A stretch of DNA of 33,026 bases, from contig JASBRL010000129.1 of NCBI GenBank assembly GCA_030149475.1, positions 1-33,026 on the forward strand. Direction: 5' to 3'. The translations under genes were made by a program, and so were the position numbers. A model generated the notes under the pieces. The model worked only from the letters and a program-made list of their open reading frames with translations. It was not told where the DNA came from and did not search any database. Source of the DNA: Marinobacter sp. Lineage in GTDB: Bacteria; Pseudomonadota; Gammaproteobacteria; Pseudomonadales; Oleiphilaceae. Shown here piece by piece: positions 26,667-33,026 of this stretch; within the stretch, counting starts at the first letter, position 1; each line of letters opens with the position of its first letter.

Positions 26667-26888
26667 AGGCTGTTGTGAGAAATACTCGCATGGAATAAGC
26701 CGGCGCGTACTTAATCCATGGTAGCAGGAGAGCGTCGTTTTATGAGAGGTGTCGGAGCAGGACGTTGAAGGATTCTGGCTTTCAAAAACAGATACGTAGG
26801 TGTTTGCTCGGATTTTTAAGGGACAGTAAACGGCTTGACTGTGTCCACAGGGGGCAGGTTTTTATTGGCGATTTTGGGGCGTCTTCAA

Positions 26889-26913
26889 CGGGCCTTCACC
26901 CTGCGGGCCGTCG
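26889..26913. repeat. 25-bp repeat, copy 2
   Basis: Identical to 25858-25882. Here it lies on the left of the terminator/tRNA block, whereas copy 1 lies on the right of its block, so the repeats are not a simple tandem duplication of one unit. Confidence 0.75.
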
Positions 26914-26996
26914 TCGCGGGGCTCCGACGTTCCTGCGCACGCTGTGCGTGCTCCGGTCGGACCGCCTGCGTCGGTTCGACTCATTGTATCGGGTAT

Positions 26997-27057
26997 TAAA
27001 AAAGGGCCCATGCTTGCGCAAGGACCCTTTTTGAATACTGGTAGCAAGGGGCGGAGT
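26997..27057. repeat. Direct repeat, right copy: tRNA-Met 3' end plus terminator
   Basis: Partner of 25787-25847 (58 of 61 identical). This copy is joined to the intact tRNA-Met gene, so it is the original or restored end. Confidence 0.9.
26999..27032 (-). terminator. Terminator of tRNA-Met
   Basis: An 11-bp stem (26999-27009 with 27022-27032, one U-G pair) and a 12-base loop containing TTGCGCAA. The minus strand ends in six T. It begins 6 bases after the tRNA CCA end. Confidence 0.88.
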
Positions 27058-27115
27058 CGAACCGCCGACCCCAGCATTATGAGTGCTGTGCTCTAACCAA
27101 CTGAGCTACCTTGCC
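27039..27115 (-). tRNA. tRNA-Met (elongator type, anticodon CAT)
   Basis: A 77-nt tRNA on the minus strand. The acceptor GGCAAGG pairs with CCTTGCT, so the first pair is G-U instead of G-C; discriminator A and encoded CCA follow. The D-arm is AGCTCAGTTGGTTAGAGC. The anticodon stem-loop CAGCA-CTCATAA-TGCTG gives CAT. The T-arm is GGCGG-TTCGACT-CCGCC. The paired first base pair and overall form match elongator tRNA-Met or a CAT-anticodon tRNA-Ile whose C is modified to lysidine; similarity to E. coli elongator tRNA-Met favours Met. Confidence 0.95.
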
Positions 27116-27157
27116 AGCTCGTCTTCAGGGTCACGTGTACCCCCAAACGAGGCGCGT

Positions 27158-27186
27158 ATTTTCAGGATTTCGTGGGGGGCTGTCAA
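27158..27186 (-). promoter_or_regulatory. Sigma-70 promoter of tRNA-Met
   Basis: A perfect TTGACA (27186-27181), a 17-base spacer and GAAAAT (27163-27158) are followed by discriminator ACGCGCC. Same layout and identical discriminator as the tRNA-Leu promoter. The leader to the tRNA 5' end is about 36-42 nt. Confidence 0.75.
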
Positions 27187-27397
27187 GGGCCGACAGGCCA
27201 GTTTATTGTGGTGGCGCTGCCGGGATGGGACGGTCGTTGCGGCGAACGGTCCGGTTGGCCGGGCCCAGGGATTGATAGCGTCGGGGTCGACCTTGGTCGT
27301 TTATACTCGCGTGCCCCGGGTTGATAGACTGGACATCATGTCTAGAGCGCTCGACCGGTGCTCTTGATGTCCCGGTTCCCAAGCTTAGGAGTCTGCC

Positions 27398-28492
27398 GTG
27401 AGTTCTCTTTTTTCGCCCCTTAGTCTGGGTTCTCTGTCCCTGAGTAACCGCATTATTGTCGCGCCCATGTGTCAGTATTCCGCTGACAACGGCAAGGCCA
27501 CCGACTGGCATCTCATGCATCTGGGTAATATGGCGCTGTCCGGAGCCGGTCTGCTGATTCTGGAAGCTTCGGCGGTGGAGGCGCAGGGCCGCATTACCTA
27601 TGCGGATCTCGGGCTTTACAACGACGACACCGAAGCAGCGCTGGCGAGAACCCTGAAATCCGTACGACGCTATTCCGATATACCGATCGGTATCCAGTTG
27701 GCTCATGCCGGTCGTAAGGCCTCGTCCCGGCGTCCCTGGGACGGTGGCGGCCCGATTGCGCCGGGTCAGCCCAATGGCTGGCAGACGGTGGCCCCTTCTG
27801 CCGTGCCGTTCCACGAGGACGGGCCGGCGCCGGAGGCTCTGGATGAAACGGGCATTGAGCGGATCATTGTCGGGTTTGTGGACTCGGCCCGCCGGGCCGT
27901 GCGCCTGGGCCTGCAACTGATTGAGCTACACGCCGCCCACGGTTACCTGCTGCACCAGTTCCTGTCGCCGCTGTCGAACCAGCGCGAAGACCGTTACGGT
28001 GGCAGTCTGGAAAATCGTATGCGACTGGCCCTTGAGGTGTTCGAGTCGGTGCGGGAAGTGGTGCCAGCGGAGATTCCGGTTGGTGTCCGGATTTCGGCCA
28101 GTGACTGGGTCGAGGGCGGTTGGGATCTGGGTCAGAGCGTTACCCTGGCCCTGGCGCTGGACAGTCTGGGCTGCGATTACATTCATGTGTCTTCGGGCGG
28201 GCTCGCACCAGAGCAGCAGATTGCGGTTGGCCCGGGCTACCAGGTGCCATTTTCTGAAACAATTCGTTCGGCAGTAAAGATGCCGGTGATGGCGGTCGGA
28301 CTGATCAGTGAACCGGAGCAGGCCGAGGCCATTCTGGCCGAAGGTAAGGCAGACGCCATCGCACTGGCCCGGGGCATGCTTTACGATCCGCGCTGGCCCT
28401 GGCATGCGGCGGCCAAACTCGGCGCCAAGGTGGTTGCGCCGCCGCAGTATCTGCGCTGTGAGCCTCGCGAGCACAAGGGTCTTTTTGACTGA
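27398..28492 (+). CDS. Old Yellow Enzyme family NADH:flavin oxidoreductase (YqjM/XenA type)
   Basis: FMN-dependent ene-reductase that reduces activated C=C bonds or nitro groups of xenobiotics with NAD(P)H in the cytoplasm. It is 364 aa, the XenA/YqjM size. Cys25 in APMCQYS is the redox-tuning cysteine that marks this subclass; HAGRKASSRRPW is the FMN/substrate loop; ELHAAHGYLLHQFLSP holds the substrate-binding His pair; NQREDRYGGSLENRMRL is the family signature. The start is GTG 27398, with AGGAG 6 bases upstream. It stands alone. TATACT at 27302-27307 is a possible -10 box, with a small inverted repeat (27332-27342) after it. Confidence 0.93.
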   Translation: MSSLFSPLSLGSLSLSNRIIVAPMCQYSADNGKATDWHLMHLGNMALSGAGLLILEASAVEAQGRITYADLGLYNDDTEAALARTLKSVRRYSDIPIGIQLAHAGRKASSRRPWDGGGPIAPGQPNGWQTVAPSAVPFHEDGPAPEALDETGIERIIVGFVDSARRAVRLGLQLIELHAAHGYLLHQFLSPLSNQREDRYGGSLENRMRLALEVFESVREVVPAEIPVGVRISASDWVEGGWDLGQSVTLALALDSLGCDYIHVSSGGLAPEQQIAVGPGYQVPFSETIRSAVKMPVMAVGLISEPEQAEAILAEGKADAIALARGMLYDPRWPWHAAAKLGAKVVAPPQYLRCEPREHKGLFD

Positions 28493-28535
28493 TGGGCCGC
28501 GCGTAGTCGGCTCGCGTCACTCAGGCCGCCAGACC

Positions 28536-29255
28536 TTATTCCGGAGCGGGAATGGCGACCAGACTCAGGATACGCTGGTCCACGTGGCAGAACTGAGCCC
28601 GAACTGTCCGGCCTCGATGCCATTGTGGCGACAGGTCAGTCAGCAATCTCAAGGTGGCCTGTCCGTGCTCTGCCCAGGACACCAGTTCGGCGTCCTGAAA
28701 ATAGAAGCGGCGTTTGACGATGGGGTAGAGGGCCTTGAACAGGCTCTCTTTCATCGAGAAAGTGAGGGTCAGCAGATTCCCTGTACGGGTTTCAGGATCG
28801 GCAGCATGGCGGCATTTCTCGGCGGCTGTGAGAATCTGGTCGACAAGCCGCTCGGCGCGCTTATCCGATAGCCGTTGTTCGATGTCCAGGCCGAGCCCCT
28901 GGTAATACTGACGGGGCGCTGCCAGTGCGCCCGCCCAGCCAGCGCCGTGGGTGATTGAGCCGACAGTGCCGGCAGGCCAGACTGGCGCGCGATCGTCACC
29001 GATACGCGGCACGCCGGATTGCCCGGTGGCCAGCCTCAACGCCTCGCGGGCGCACACGCGGCCCGCAAGGTATTCGGTTTTACGTTTGCCGGCGGCAGCC
29101 CCGAGCGCCTCCGGGCAGGCCACCTTGCTGGTCGTAAAATCGTCCTCCTGAAACGCCTGGGTATCGAAACCGGTGGTTACGAGGAACGCGTTGGCCAACG
29201 GTTCGGGCCAGGGCCAGTCGGTTTGAAAAGGGGTGCAGCAGCGGGGGTGGTCCAA
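28536..29255 (-). CDS. 4'-phosphopantetheinyl transferase (EntD/PcpS-like)
   Basis: Transfers 4'-phosphopantetheine from CoA to carrier proteins (acyl carrier protein, and peptide or polyketide carriers if present). It resembles Pseudomonas PcpS, the single PPTase that serves both fatty acid and siderophore synthesis. The Mg-binding motif is GLGLDIE (Asp124, Glu126), and FSMKESLFKALYP (Glu170, Lys174) is the catalytic helix. RAPVWPAGTVGSITHG is also typical. Length is 239 aa from TTG at 29253-29255, which has GGAG 7 bases upstream and gives the PcpS-like start HPRCCTPFQTDWPWP. The longer open frame to 29456 overlaps ychF and is not credible. It is downstream of ychF on the same strand. Confidence 0.9.
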   Translation of the reverse strand: MDHPRCCTPFQTDWPWPEPLANAFLVTTGFDTQAFQEDDFTTSKVACPEALGAAAGKRKTEYLAGRVCAREALRLATGQSGVPRIGDDRAPVWPAGTVGSITHGAGWAGALAAPRQYYQGLGLDIEQRLSDKRAERLVDQILTAAEKCRHAADPETRTGNLLTLTFSMKESLFKALYPIVKRRFYFQDAELVSWAEHGQATLRLLTDLSPQWHRGRTVRAQFCHVDQRILSLVAIPAPE

Positions 29256-29278
29256 TCCAGTTCTCCGGTTCCAGAGTC

Positions 29279-29315
29279 GCCCCGAAGGCGGGAACGGGGC
29301 TCCCGCCTTCGGGGC
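29279..29315 (-). terminator. Strong hairpin between ychF and the PPTase gene
   Basis: A 15-bp perfect stem (29279-29293 with 29301-29315) with loop ACGGGGC, beginning one base after the ychF stop codon. There is no T-run on either side, so it may be a terminator of atypical form, an attenuator or a 3'-end stabiliser of the ychF message. Confidence 0.6.
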
Positions 29316-29316
29316 A

Positions 29317-30408
29317 TCAGACGTTGAAGCGGAAGTGGATAACGTCGCCGTCTTTAACGATGTATTCCTTGCCTTCCAGTCGCCATTTCCCGGCCTCTTT
29401 GGCGCCCGCTTCCCCATTATACGCGATGAAGTCGTCATAACTGACCACTTCGGCACGAATGAAGCCGCGTTCGAAGTCCGTGTGGATGACGCCGGCGGCC
29501 TGCGGGGCGGTCGAGCCGACGCGCAGTGTCCAGGCCCTGACCTCCTTGACCCCCGCGGTGAAGTAGGTCTGCAGGCCGAGCAGGCCGTAACCGCCGCGAA
29601 TCACCCGGTCCAGACCGGGCTCGTCCATGCCCATTTCCTCGAGGAAAATGGCTTTTTCGTCGTCTTCCAGTTCCGCGATTTCCGCTTCCAGTTTGTTGCA
29701 GATAGGCACGACGACCGCGTTTTCGGATGCGGCGATGGCATTGACGGTGTCCAGGTATGGATTGTTCTCAAAGCCCTGTTCATCCACATTGGCAATGTAC
29801 ATGGTCGGCTTGATCGTGAGCAGACAGAGTTCACGGACCAGCATCTTGTCGTCGGTGCTCAGGCCCATGCTGCGTACCGGTCTGCCTTCATTCAATACTG
29901 GCAACAGCCGTTCGAACACTTCCAGCTGCGCCTTGGCGTGTTTGTCGCCGCTTTTGGCGACCCGCTGAACCCGTTTGATCGCCTTGTCAACGGTGTCCAT
30001 ATCGGCCAGTGCCAGCTCGGTATTGATGACGTCAATGTCCGTCGCCGGGTCCACTTTATTGGCGACATGAATCACGTTGCTGTCGTCAAAACACCGCACC
30101 ACGTGGGCAATGGCGTCAGTCTGGCGGATGTTGGCCAGAAACTGGTTGCCCAGCCCTTCGCCTTTGGAAGCGCCTGCCACGAGACCGGCAATATCCACAA
30201 ACTCCATCGTAGTGGGTATGACTTTTTGCGGTTTTACGATCTCTGCGAGCCTGTCGAGGCGTGGGTCGGGCATGCCAACAACGCCCGCATTGGGCTCGAT
30301 GGTGCAGAACGGAAAATTCTCCGCGCCGATACCGGCTTTGGTGAGTGCATTGAAGAGGGTCGATTTGCCGACGTTGGGAAGGCCGACGATGCCGCAATTG
30401 AAACCCAT
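29317..30408 (-). CDS. ychF: Redox-regulated ATPase YchF (OLA1 family)
   Basis: Obg-related P-loop protein that hydrolyses ATP, binds ribosomes and takes part in stress responses and translation. It is 363 aa, the E. coli length. Motifs are P-loop [14 protein letters not shown] (9-22), [20 protein letters not shown] as switch II, and a G4 region NVDEQG in place of NKxD, which explains the ATP preference. The C-terminal TGS domain ends [20 protein letters not shown]. The ATG at 30406-30408 follows AGAGG. It is 83 bases after pth on the same strand; TATACT near 30459 (minus strand) could give it its own promoter. Confidence 0.97.
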   Translation of the reverse strand: MGFNCGIVGLPNVGKSTLFNALTKAGIGAENFPFCTIEPNAGVVGMPDPRLDRLAEIVKPQKVIPTTMEFVDIAGLVAGASKGEGLGNQFLANIRQTDAIAHVVRCFDDSNVIHVANKVDPATDIDVINTELALADMDTVDKAIKRVQRVAKSGDKHAKAQLEVFERLLPVLNEGRPVRSMGLSTDDKMLVRELCLLTIKPTMYIANVDEQGFENNPYLDTVNAIAASENAVVVPICNKLEAEIAELEDDEKAIFLEEMGMDEPGLDRVIRGGYGLLGLQTYFTAGVKEVRAWTLRVGSTAPQAAGVIHTDFERGFIRAEVVSYDDFIAYNGEAGAKEAGKWRLEGKEYIVKDGDVIHFRFNV

Positions 30409-30491
30409 GGAAAGCCTCTGCTGAATACGAAAACGGAAGTTGAAAAACGAGTCCGGCAGTATACCGGGGTGGATACGATGGCGCGAACAGA

Positions 30492-31085
30492 TCAGTCCCG
30501 GTCAGGCCGGACCGTGTGCAGCGTATTCATGGCTCGGGGCAATTGGCCGCTGACCGCATCGGGCAACACCCGTATGCACTCGTTGAAAATGGCCTCAAGG
30601 TCCGCGGTTTCGCGTTTACCCGGTTTGCCCAGCACGTAGTTGGTGACCTGACGGCTATCGCCGGGATGGCCGATGCCCAGTCGCAAACGGTAGAAGTTAT
30701 TGCTGCCCAGGTGAGCGATGGTGTCCCGCAGACCGTTGTGGCCGCCGTGGCCGCCGCCCTGCTTGAGCTTGGCTGTGCCCGGTGGCAGATCCAGTTCGTC
30801 GTGGGCAACCAGAATCTGAGCGGGATCAATCTTGAAGAAATCTGCCAGCGCCTTGATCGCCAGGCCGCTGCGGTTCATGAATGTTGAGGGGTTGAGCAGG
30901 TGCAGGTCCAGCCCATGCCATTGAATCCGGGCGTAGAGACCGTGGTACTTCTTTTCCGGACGAAGGCTCTGACCCGCTTCGCGGGCCAGAGCTTCGACGA
31001 ACAGGGCGCCAGCGTTGTGGCGGGTATTCTGGTAATCCTTACCAGGATTTCCCAGTCCCGCCACCAGGACAATCGTCTGTGCCAT
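30492..31085 (-). CDS. pth: Peptidyl-tRNA hydrolase
   Basis: Releases tRNA from prematurely dropped peptidyl-tRNA. It is 197 aa (E. coli 194). Active-site residues are all present, with His23 in NTRHNAG, Asn71 in [10 protein letters not shown] and Asp96 in [11 protein letters not shown], each 3 positions later than in E. coli. [14 protein letters not shown] and LGIGHPG complete the signature. The ATG at 31083-31085 lies 21 bases after rplY; the same prs-rplY-pth-ychF order is found in many gammaproteobacteria. Confidence 0.97.
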   Translation of the reverse strand: MAQTIVLVAGLGNPGKDYQNTRHNAGALFVEALAREAGQSLRPEKKYHGLYARIQWHGLDLHLLNPSTFMNRSGLAIKALADFFKIDPAQILVAHDELDLPPGTAKLKQGGGHGGHNGLRDTIAHLGSNNFYRLRLGIGHPGDSRQVTNYVLGKPGKRETADLEAIFNECIRVLPDAVSGQLPRAMNTLHTVRPDRD

Positions 31086-31106
31086 GTGCCGTTGCCCCCG
31101 GAGTGA

Positions 31107-31757
31107 TTACTCCTTGCCGTCGCCTTCTTCCTCTTCACCTTCAGCGGCGTCTTCAGCTTCGTCAGCCTTGGTACCGCGCGGCAGATGGATAGAGACAACC
31201 GGCAGGTCGTGATCTTCACCCTGGAGCAGGGCCGCAACACGAACGCCTTTTGGCATGGCCAGATCACTCAGGTGAATAACCTGGTCCATCTCGATGCCAG
31301 CCATATCCACTTCAATGTATTCTGGCAGATTCTGCGGCAGACAGATCACTTCCACTTCGTTCATCTGGTGCGCCGGAACGCCGCCCTGCAGCTTGACCGC
31401 ATCCGCGGTGGCTTCGTTGATGAAGTGCAGTGGCACGTTGACGTGGATCTCGTGATCCTTGTCGACGCGCAGGAAGTCAGCGTGGGTCAGCAGCGGCTTG
31501 TAAGGATGACGCTGAAGATCTTTCAGGATCACGCTCTCTTTCTTGCCTTCCAGATCAATGGTGACGATGTGAGAAAAGAAGGCTTCATTTTCCAGCGCTT
31601 TTTTCAGGTCGTTGTGCCAGAGAGAGATGGCAACGGCTTCTTTATTGCCGCCGTAAATGATTGCCGGCATTTTGCGCTCTTCACGACGCAGGCGGCGGCT
31701 CGCACCTTTCCCCTGATCGTTCCGAGCAAATGCTTCGATTAAAAATTCCTGGGCCAT
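31107..31757 (-). CDS. rplY: 50S ribosomal protein L25 (CTC/TL5 long form)
   Basis: Binds 5S rRNA in the large subunit; long forms are related to the general stress protein CTC. It is 216 aa, more than twice the short E. coli L25 (94 aa). The N-terminal L25 domain includes GKGASRRLRREERKMPAIIY, and the C-terminal TL5 domain contains GVRVAALLQGEDHDLPVVSI. A very acidic tail (EDAAEGEEEEGDGKE) ends the protein. I chose the ATG at 31755-31757, with GAGGA upstream; the open frame to 31862 runs into the prs terminator. It lies between prs and pth. Confidence 0.96.
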   Translation of the reverse strand: MAQEFLIEAFARNDQGKGASRRLRREERKMPAIIYGGNKEAVAISLWHNDLKKALENEAFFSHIVTIDLEGKKESVILKDLQRHPYKPLLTHADFLRVDKDHEIHVNVPLHFINEATADAVKLQGGVPAHQMNEVEVICLPQNLPEYIEVDMAGIEMDQVIHLSDLAMPKGVRVAALLQGEDHDLPVVSIHLPRGTKADEAEDAAEGEEEEGDGKE

Positions 31758-31859
31758 GATACAGTCCTCAATAAGCACCTGAAGGACTCGCGACCAAGTA
31801 CACGACAGGTGGTGCTCTGATGTTCCCGGAGGTAACGGTCTGTTTTCCGGGGAGTTAAA

Positions 31860-31891
31860 CAAGCCGGGAGCCCCTTGAGGCTCCCGGCTTG
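31860..31891 (-). terminator. Terminator of prs
   Basis: A 13-bp perfect stem (31860-31872 with 31879-31891) with a 6-base loop, 21 bases after the prs stop. The minus strand continues TTTAACTCC, a short T-run. Some read-through into rplY is likely given the weak T-tract. Confidence 0.75.
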
Positions 31892-31912
31892 AATGGGTTT
31901 CGGCGGCAGTGC

Positions 31913-32857
31913 CTATTCAAACATTGCGCTGATCGATTCTTCGTTGCTCACACGACGAATGGACTCAGCGAGCAGGCCAGCCATTCCGAGGGGGCGGATT
32001 CTATCACAATTATGGGCTTTGTCACCCAGTGGGATGGTATCGCACACCACCAGTTCATCCAGTTGCGACTCATTGATGTTTTCAACGGCCGGGCCAGACA
32101 GGACCGGGTGGGTAATATAGGCCACCACCCGGGAGGCACCGTGCTCTTTCAGTGCGTTGGCCGCCTTGCACAGGGTACCTGCGGTATCGACGATGTCATC
32201 CACCAGAATACAGGTCTTGTCGCGGACATCGCCGATGATGTGCATGACCTGGGATACGTTGGCCTTGGGTCGACGTTTGTCGATGATGGCCAGGTCGGCA
32301 TCGTTGAGGCGCTTGGCAACGGCGCGTGCACGCACCACCCCGCCGACGTCCGGCGATACGACGACAAAGTTTTCGAAGCGTTGACGCTCGATGTCTTCCA
32401 GCAGGACCGGTGTGGCATAAATATTGTCGACCGGAATGTCGAAGAACCCCTGGATCTGATCCGCGTGCAGGTCGACGGTGAGTACCCGGTCAATACCGAT
32501 GCTGGTAATCATGTCGGCGACAACTTTGGCGCTGATGGACACCCGGGTGGAGCGAACGCGACGGTCCTGGCGGGCGTAGCCATAATAGGGCACGACGGCT
32601 GTGATTCGGGTCGCCGAGGCGCGACGCAGGGCGTCGGCCATCACAATCAGTTCCATCAGGTTATCGTTGGTGGGATAACAGGTGGGCTGAATGATGAAGA
32701 CATCGTGGCCGCGTACGTTTTCGTTGATCTCAACGGTGGTCTCGCCATCGCTGAATTTACCAACCGTGGCTTGCCCCATGGGGATATGTAATTTCTGGGC
32801 AATACTTTTAGCCAGTTCCGGGTGGGCATTACCCGCAAAGATCATCAGTTTGGACAC
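31913..32857 (-). CDS. prs: Ribose-phosphate pyrophosphokinase
   Basis: Makes PRPP from ribose 5-phosphate and ATP for purine, pyrimidine, NAD, histidine and tryptophan synthesis. It is 314 aa (E. coli 315). The start matching the family is GTG at 32855-32857, giving [20 protein letters not shown], with AAGGA 7 bases upstream. Visible motifs are [20 protein letters not shown] (catalytic flexible region), [11 protein letters not shown], and the PRPP-binding loop [15 protein letters not shown]. The open frame to 33007 runs through tRNA-Gln and is not coding there. It lies 52 bases after tRNA-Gln on the same strand, so the two may share a transcript. Confidence 0.97.
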   Translation of the reverse strand: MSKLMIFAGNAHPELAKSIAQKLHIPMGQATVGKFSDGETTVEINENVRGHDVFIIQPTCYPTNDNLMELIVMADALRRASATRITAVVPYYGYARQDRRVRSTRVSISAKVVADMITSIGIDRVLTVDLHADQIQGFFDIPVDNIYATPVLLEDIERQRFENFVVVSPDVGGVVRARAVAKRLNDADLAIIDKRRPKANVSQVMHIIGDVRDKTCILVDDIVDTAGTLCKAANALKEHGASRVVAYITHPVLSGPAVENINESQLDELVVCDTIPLGDKAHNCDRIRPLGMAGLLAESIRRVSNEESISAMFE

Positions 32858-32909
32858 GACGGCATCCTTCTCAATTTCGGCGTTGGATTCAGAAGAAGCG
32901 GGAGAAAGG

Positions 32910-32984
32910 TGGCTGGGGTGGCAGGATTCGAACCTGCGCATGACGGGATCAAAACCCGTTGCCTTACCACTTGGCGACACCCCA
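32910..32984 (-). tRNA. tRNA-Gln (anticodon TTG)
   Basis: A 75-nt tRNA on the minus strand, nearly identical in form to E. coli tRNA-Gln. The acceptor TGGGGTG pairs with CACCCCA, with discriminator G and encoded CCA. The weak U-A first pair is an identity feature of glutamine tRNAs. The anticodon loop TTTTGAT within ACGGG/CCCGT gives TTG. The T-arm is GCAGG-TTCGAAT-CCTGC. Its promoter is not in the 42 bases left before the window end. Confidence 0.97.
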
Positions 32985-33026
32985 GTATCGTGCTTTTTTG
33001 GCATCATTTCAGCTCTGTTAGCTTTT

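Larger units (their letters stand above)
26638..27038. other. Intergenic region between the toxin gene and tRNA-Met
   Basis: About 400 bases without a credible gene. It holds the operator (26649-26666), a tRNA-promoter-like AAGTACGCGCC on the minus strand (26712-26702), one copy of the 25-bp repeat (26889-26913), a GC-rich segment with hairpin GCACGC/GCGTGC (near 26938-26952), and the tRNA-Met terminator. No recombinase or transposase fragment is visible. Confidence 0.6.

Noticed and set aside
25787..27115. Mobile element carrying its own integrase, or an integron cassette
   Set aside because: No recombinase gene or fragment and no attC-type fold was seen. Only the repeats and the toxin-antitoxin genes are present, so I report repeats rather than a named element.
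29233..30639. 468-codon plus-strand open frame
   Set aside because: Antisense to ychF and part of pth, with no ribosome binding site and no family features.
31889..32791. 300-codon plus-strand open frame
   Set aside because: Antisense to prs; His/Asp/Gly-rich composition typical of a reverse-frame shadow.
1..33026. CRISPR array, prophage or defence system
   Set aside because: No regularly spaced repeats, Cas, phage structural or known defence proteins were found. The toxin-antitoxin pair is the only candidate of that kind.

Overview
The window is a GC-rich, densely coded chromosomal segment of a gammaproteobacterium. Gene order and protein sequences look most like Marinobacter or a close relative in the Pseudomonas/Oceanospirillales neighbourhood. 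Supporting signs are tRNA-Leu next to rnr-rlmB-rpsF-rpsR-(membrane protein)-rplI-dnaB-alr, the block tRNA-Gln-prs-rplY-pth-ychF, an EntD/PcpS-type phosphopantetheinyl transferase, and a PPi-type phosphofructokinase. The genus is an inference from gene content; no database search was possible.

Layout. 1-830 (-): 5' part of a PPi-dependent phosphofructokinase, cut by the window edge. 1065-3114 (+): mpl (murein peptide recycling) overlapping ubiX (flavin prenyltransferase). 3237-4376 (+): acyl-CoA dehydrogenase. 4511-6346 (+): large unrecognised lipoprotein. 6507-6593 (-): tRNA-Leu(CAG) with a clear promoter. 6888-10187 (+): rnr and rlmB. 10203-12455 (+): ribosomal operon rpsF-rpsR-membrane protein-rplI, whose leader can fold over the rpsF ribosome binding site in a way that fits S6:S18 autoregulation. 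12773-15255 (+): dnaB-alr. 15260-18024: an unrecognised small protein (-), a RmlD-like protein lacking the usual catalytic pair (+), and fabB (-). 18278-23101: Mpo1-like membrane protein (+), YlqF/RbgA GTPase (-), Spy/CpxP-like periplasmic protein (+), RND exporter (-). 23227-25696 (-): lipA and metY. 25697-27115: the one accessory-looking stretch, holding a toxin-antitoxin pair and ending in tRNA-Met(CAT). 27398-33026: an Old Yellow Enzyme (+), then on the minus strand the PPTase, ychF, pth, rplY, prs and tRNA-Gln(TTG).

Most genes are housekeeping: translation (S6, S18, L9, L25, Pth, YchF, RlmB, RNase R, RbgA-like, three tRNAs), replication (DnaB), cell wall (Mpl, Alr), lipid and cofactor metabolism (FabB, acyl-CoA dehydrogenase, LipA, PPTase, UbiX) and nucleotide supply (Prs). 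I found no CRISPR array, transposase, integrase or phage structural gene.

The most unusual region is 25.7-27.1 kb. A HigBA/RelE-type toxin-antitoxin operon lies between two 61-bp direct repeats that match at 58 positions. Each repeat consists of the last 19 nt of tRNA-Met plus its rho-independent terminator. One copy belongs to the intact tRNA-Met gene; the other seems to be the end of a decayed tRNA-Met copy. This could mark an old insertion at a tRNA gene or a decayed tandem tRNA duplication. Other points worth a second look are the rpsF leader, a 22-bp perfect palindrome before the Spy-like gene, a duplicated Cys-x6-Cys motif in the RND exporter, and the RmlD-like protein.
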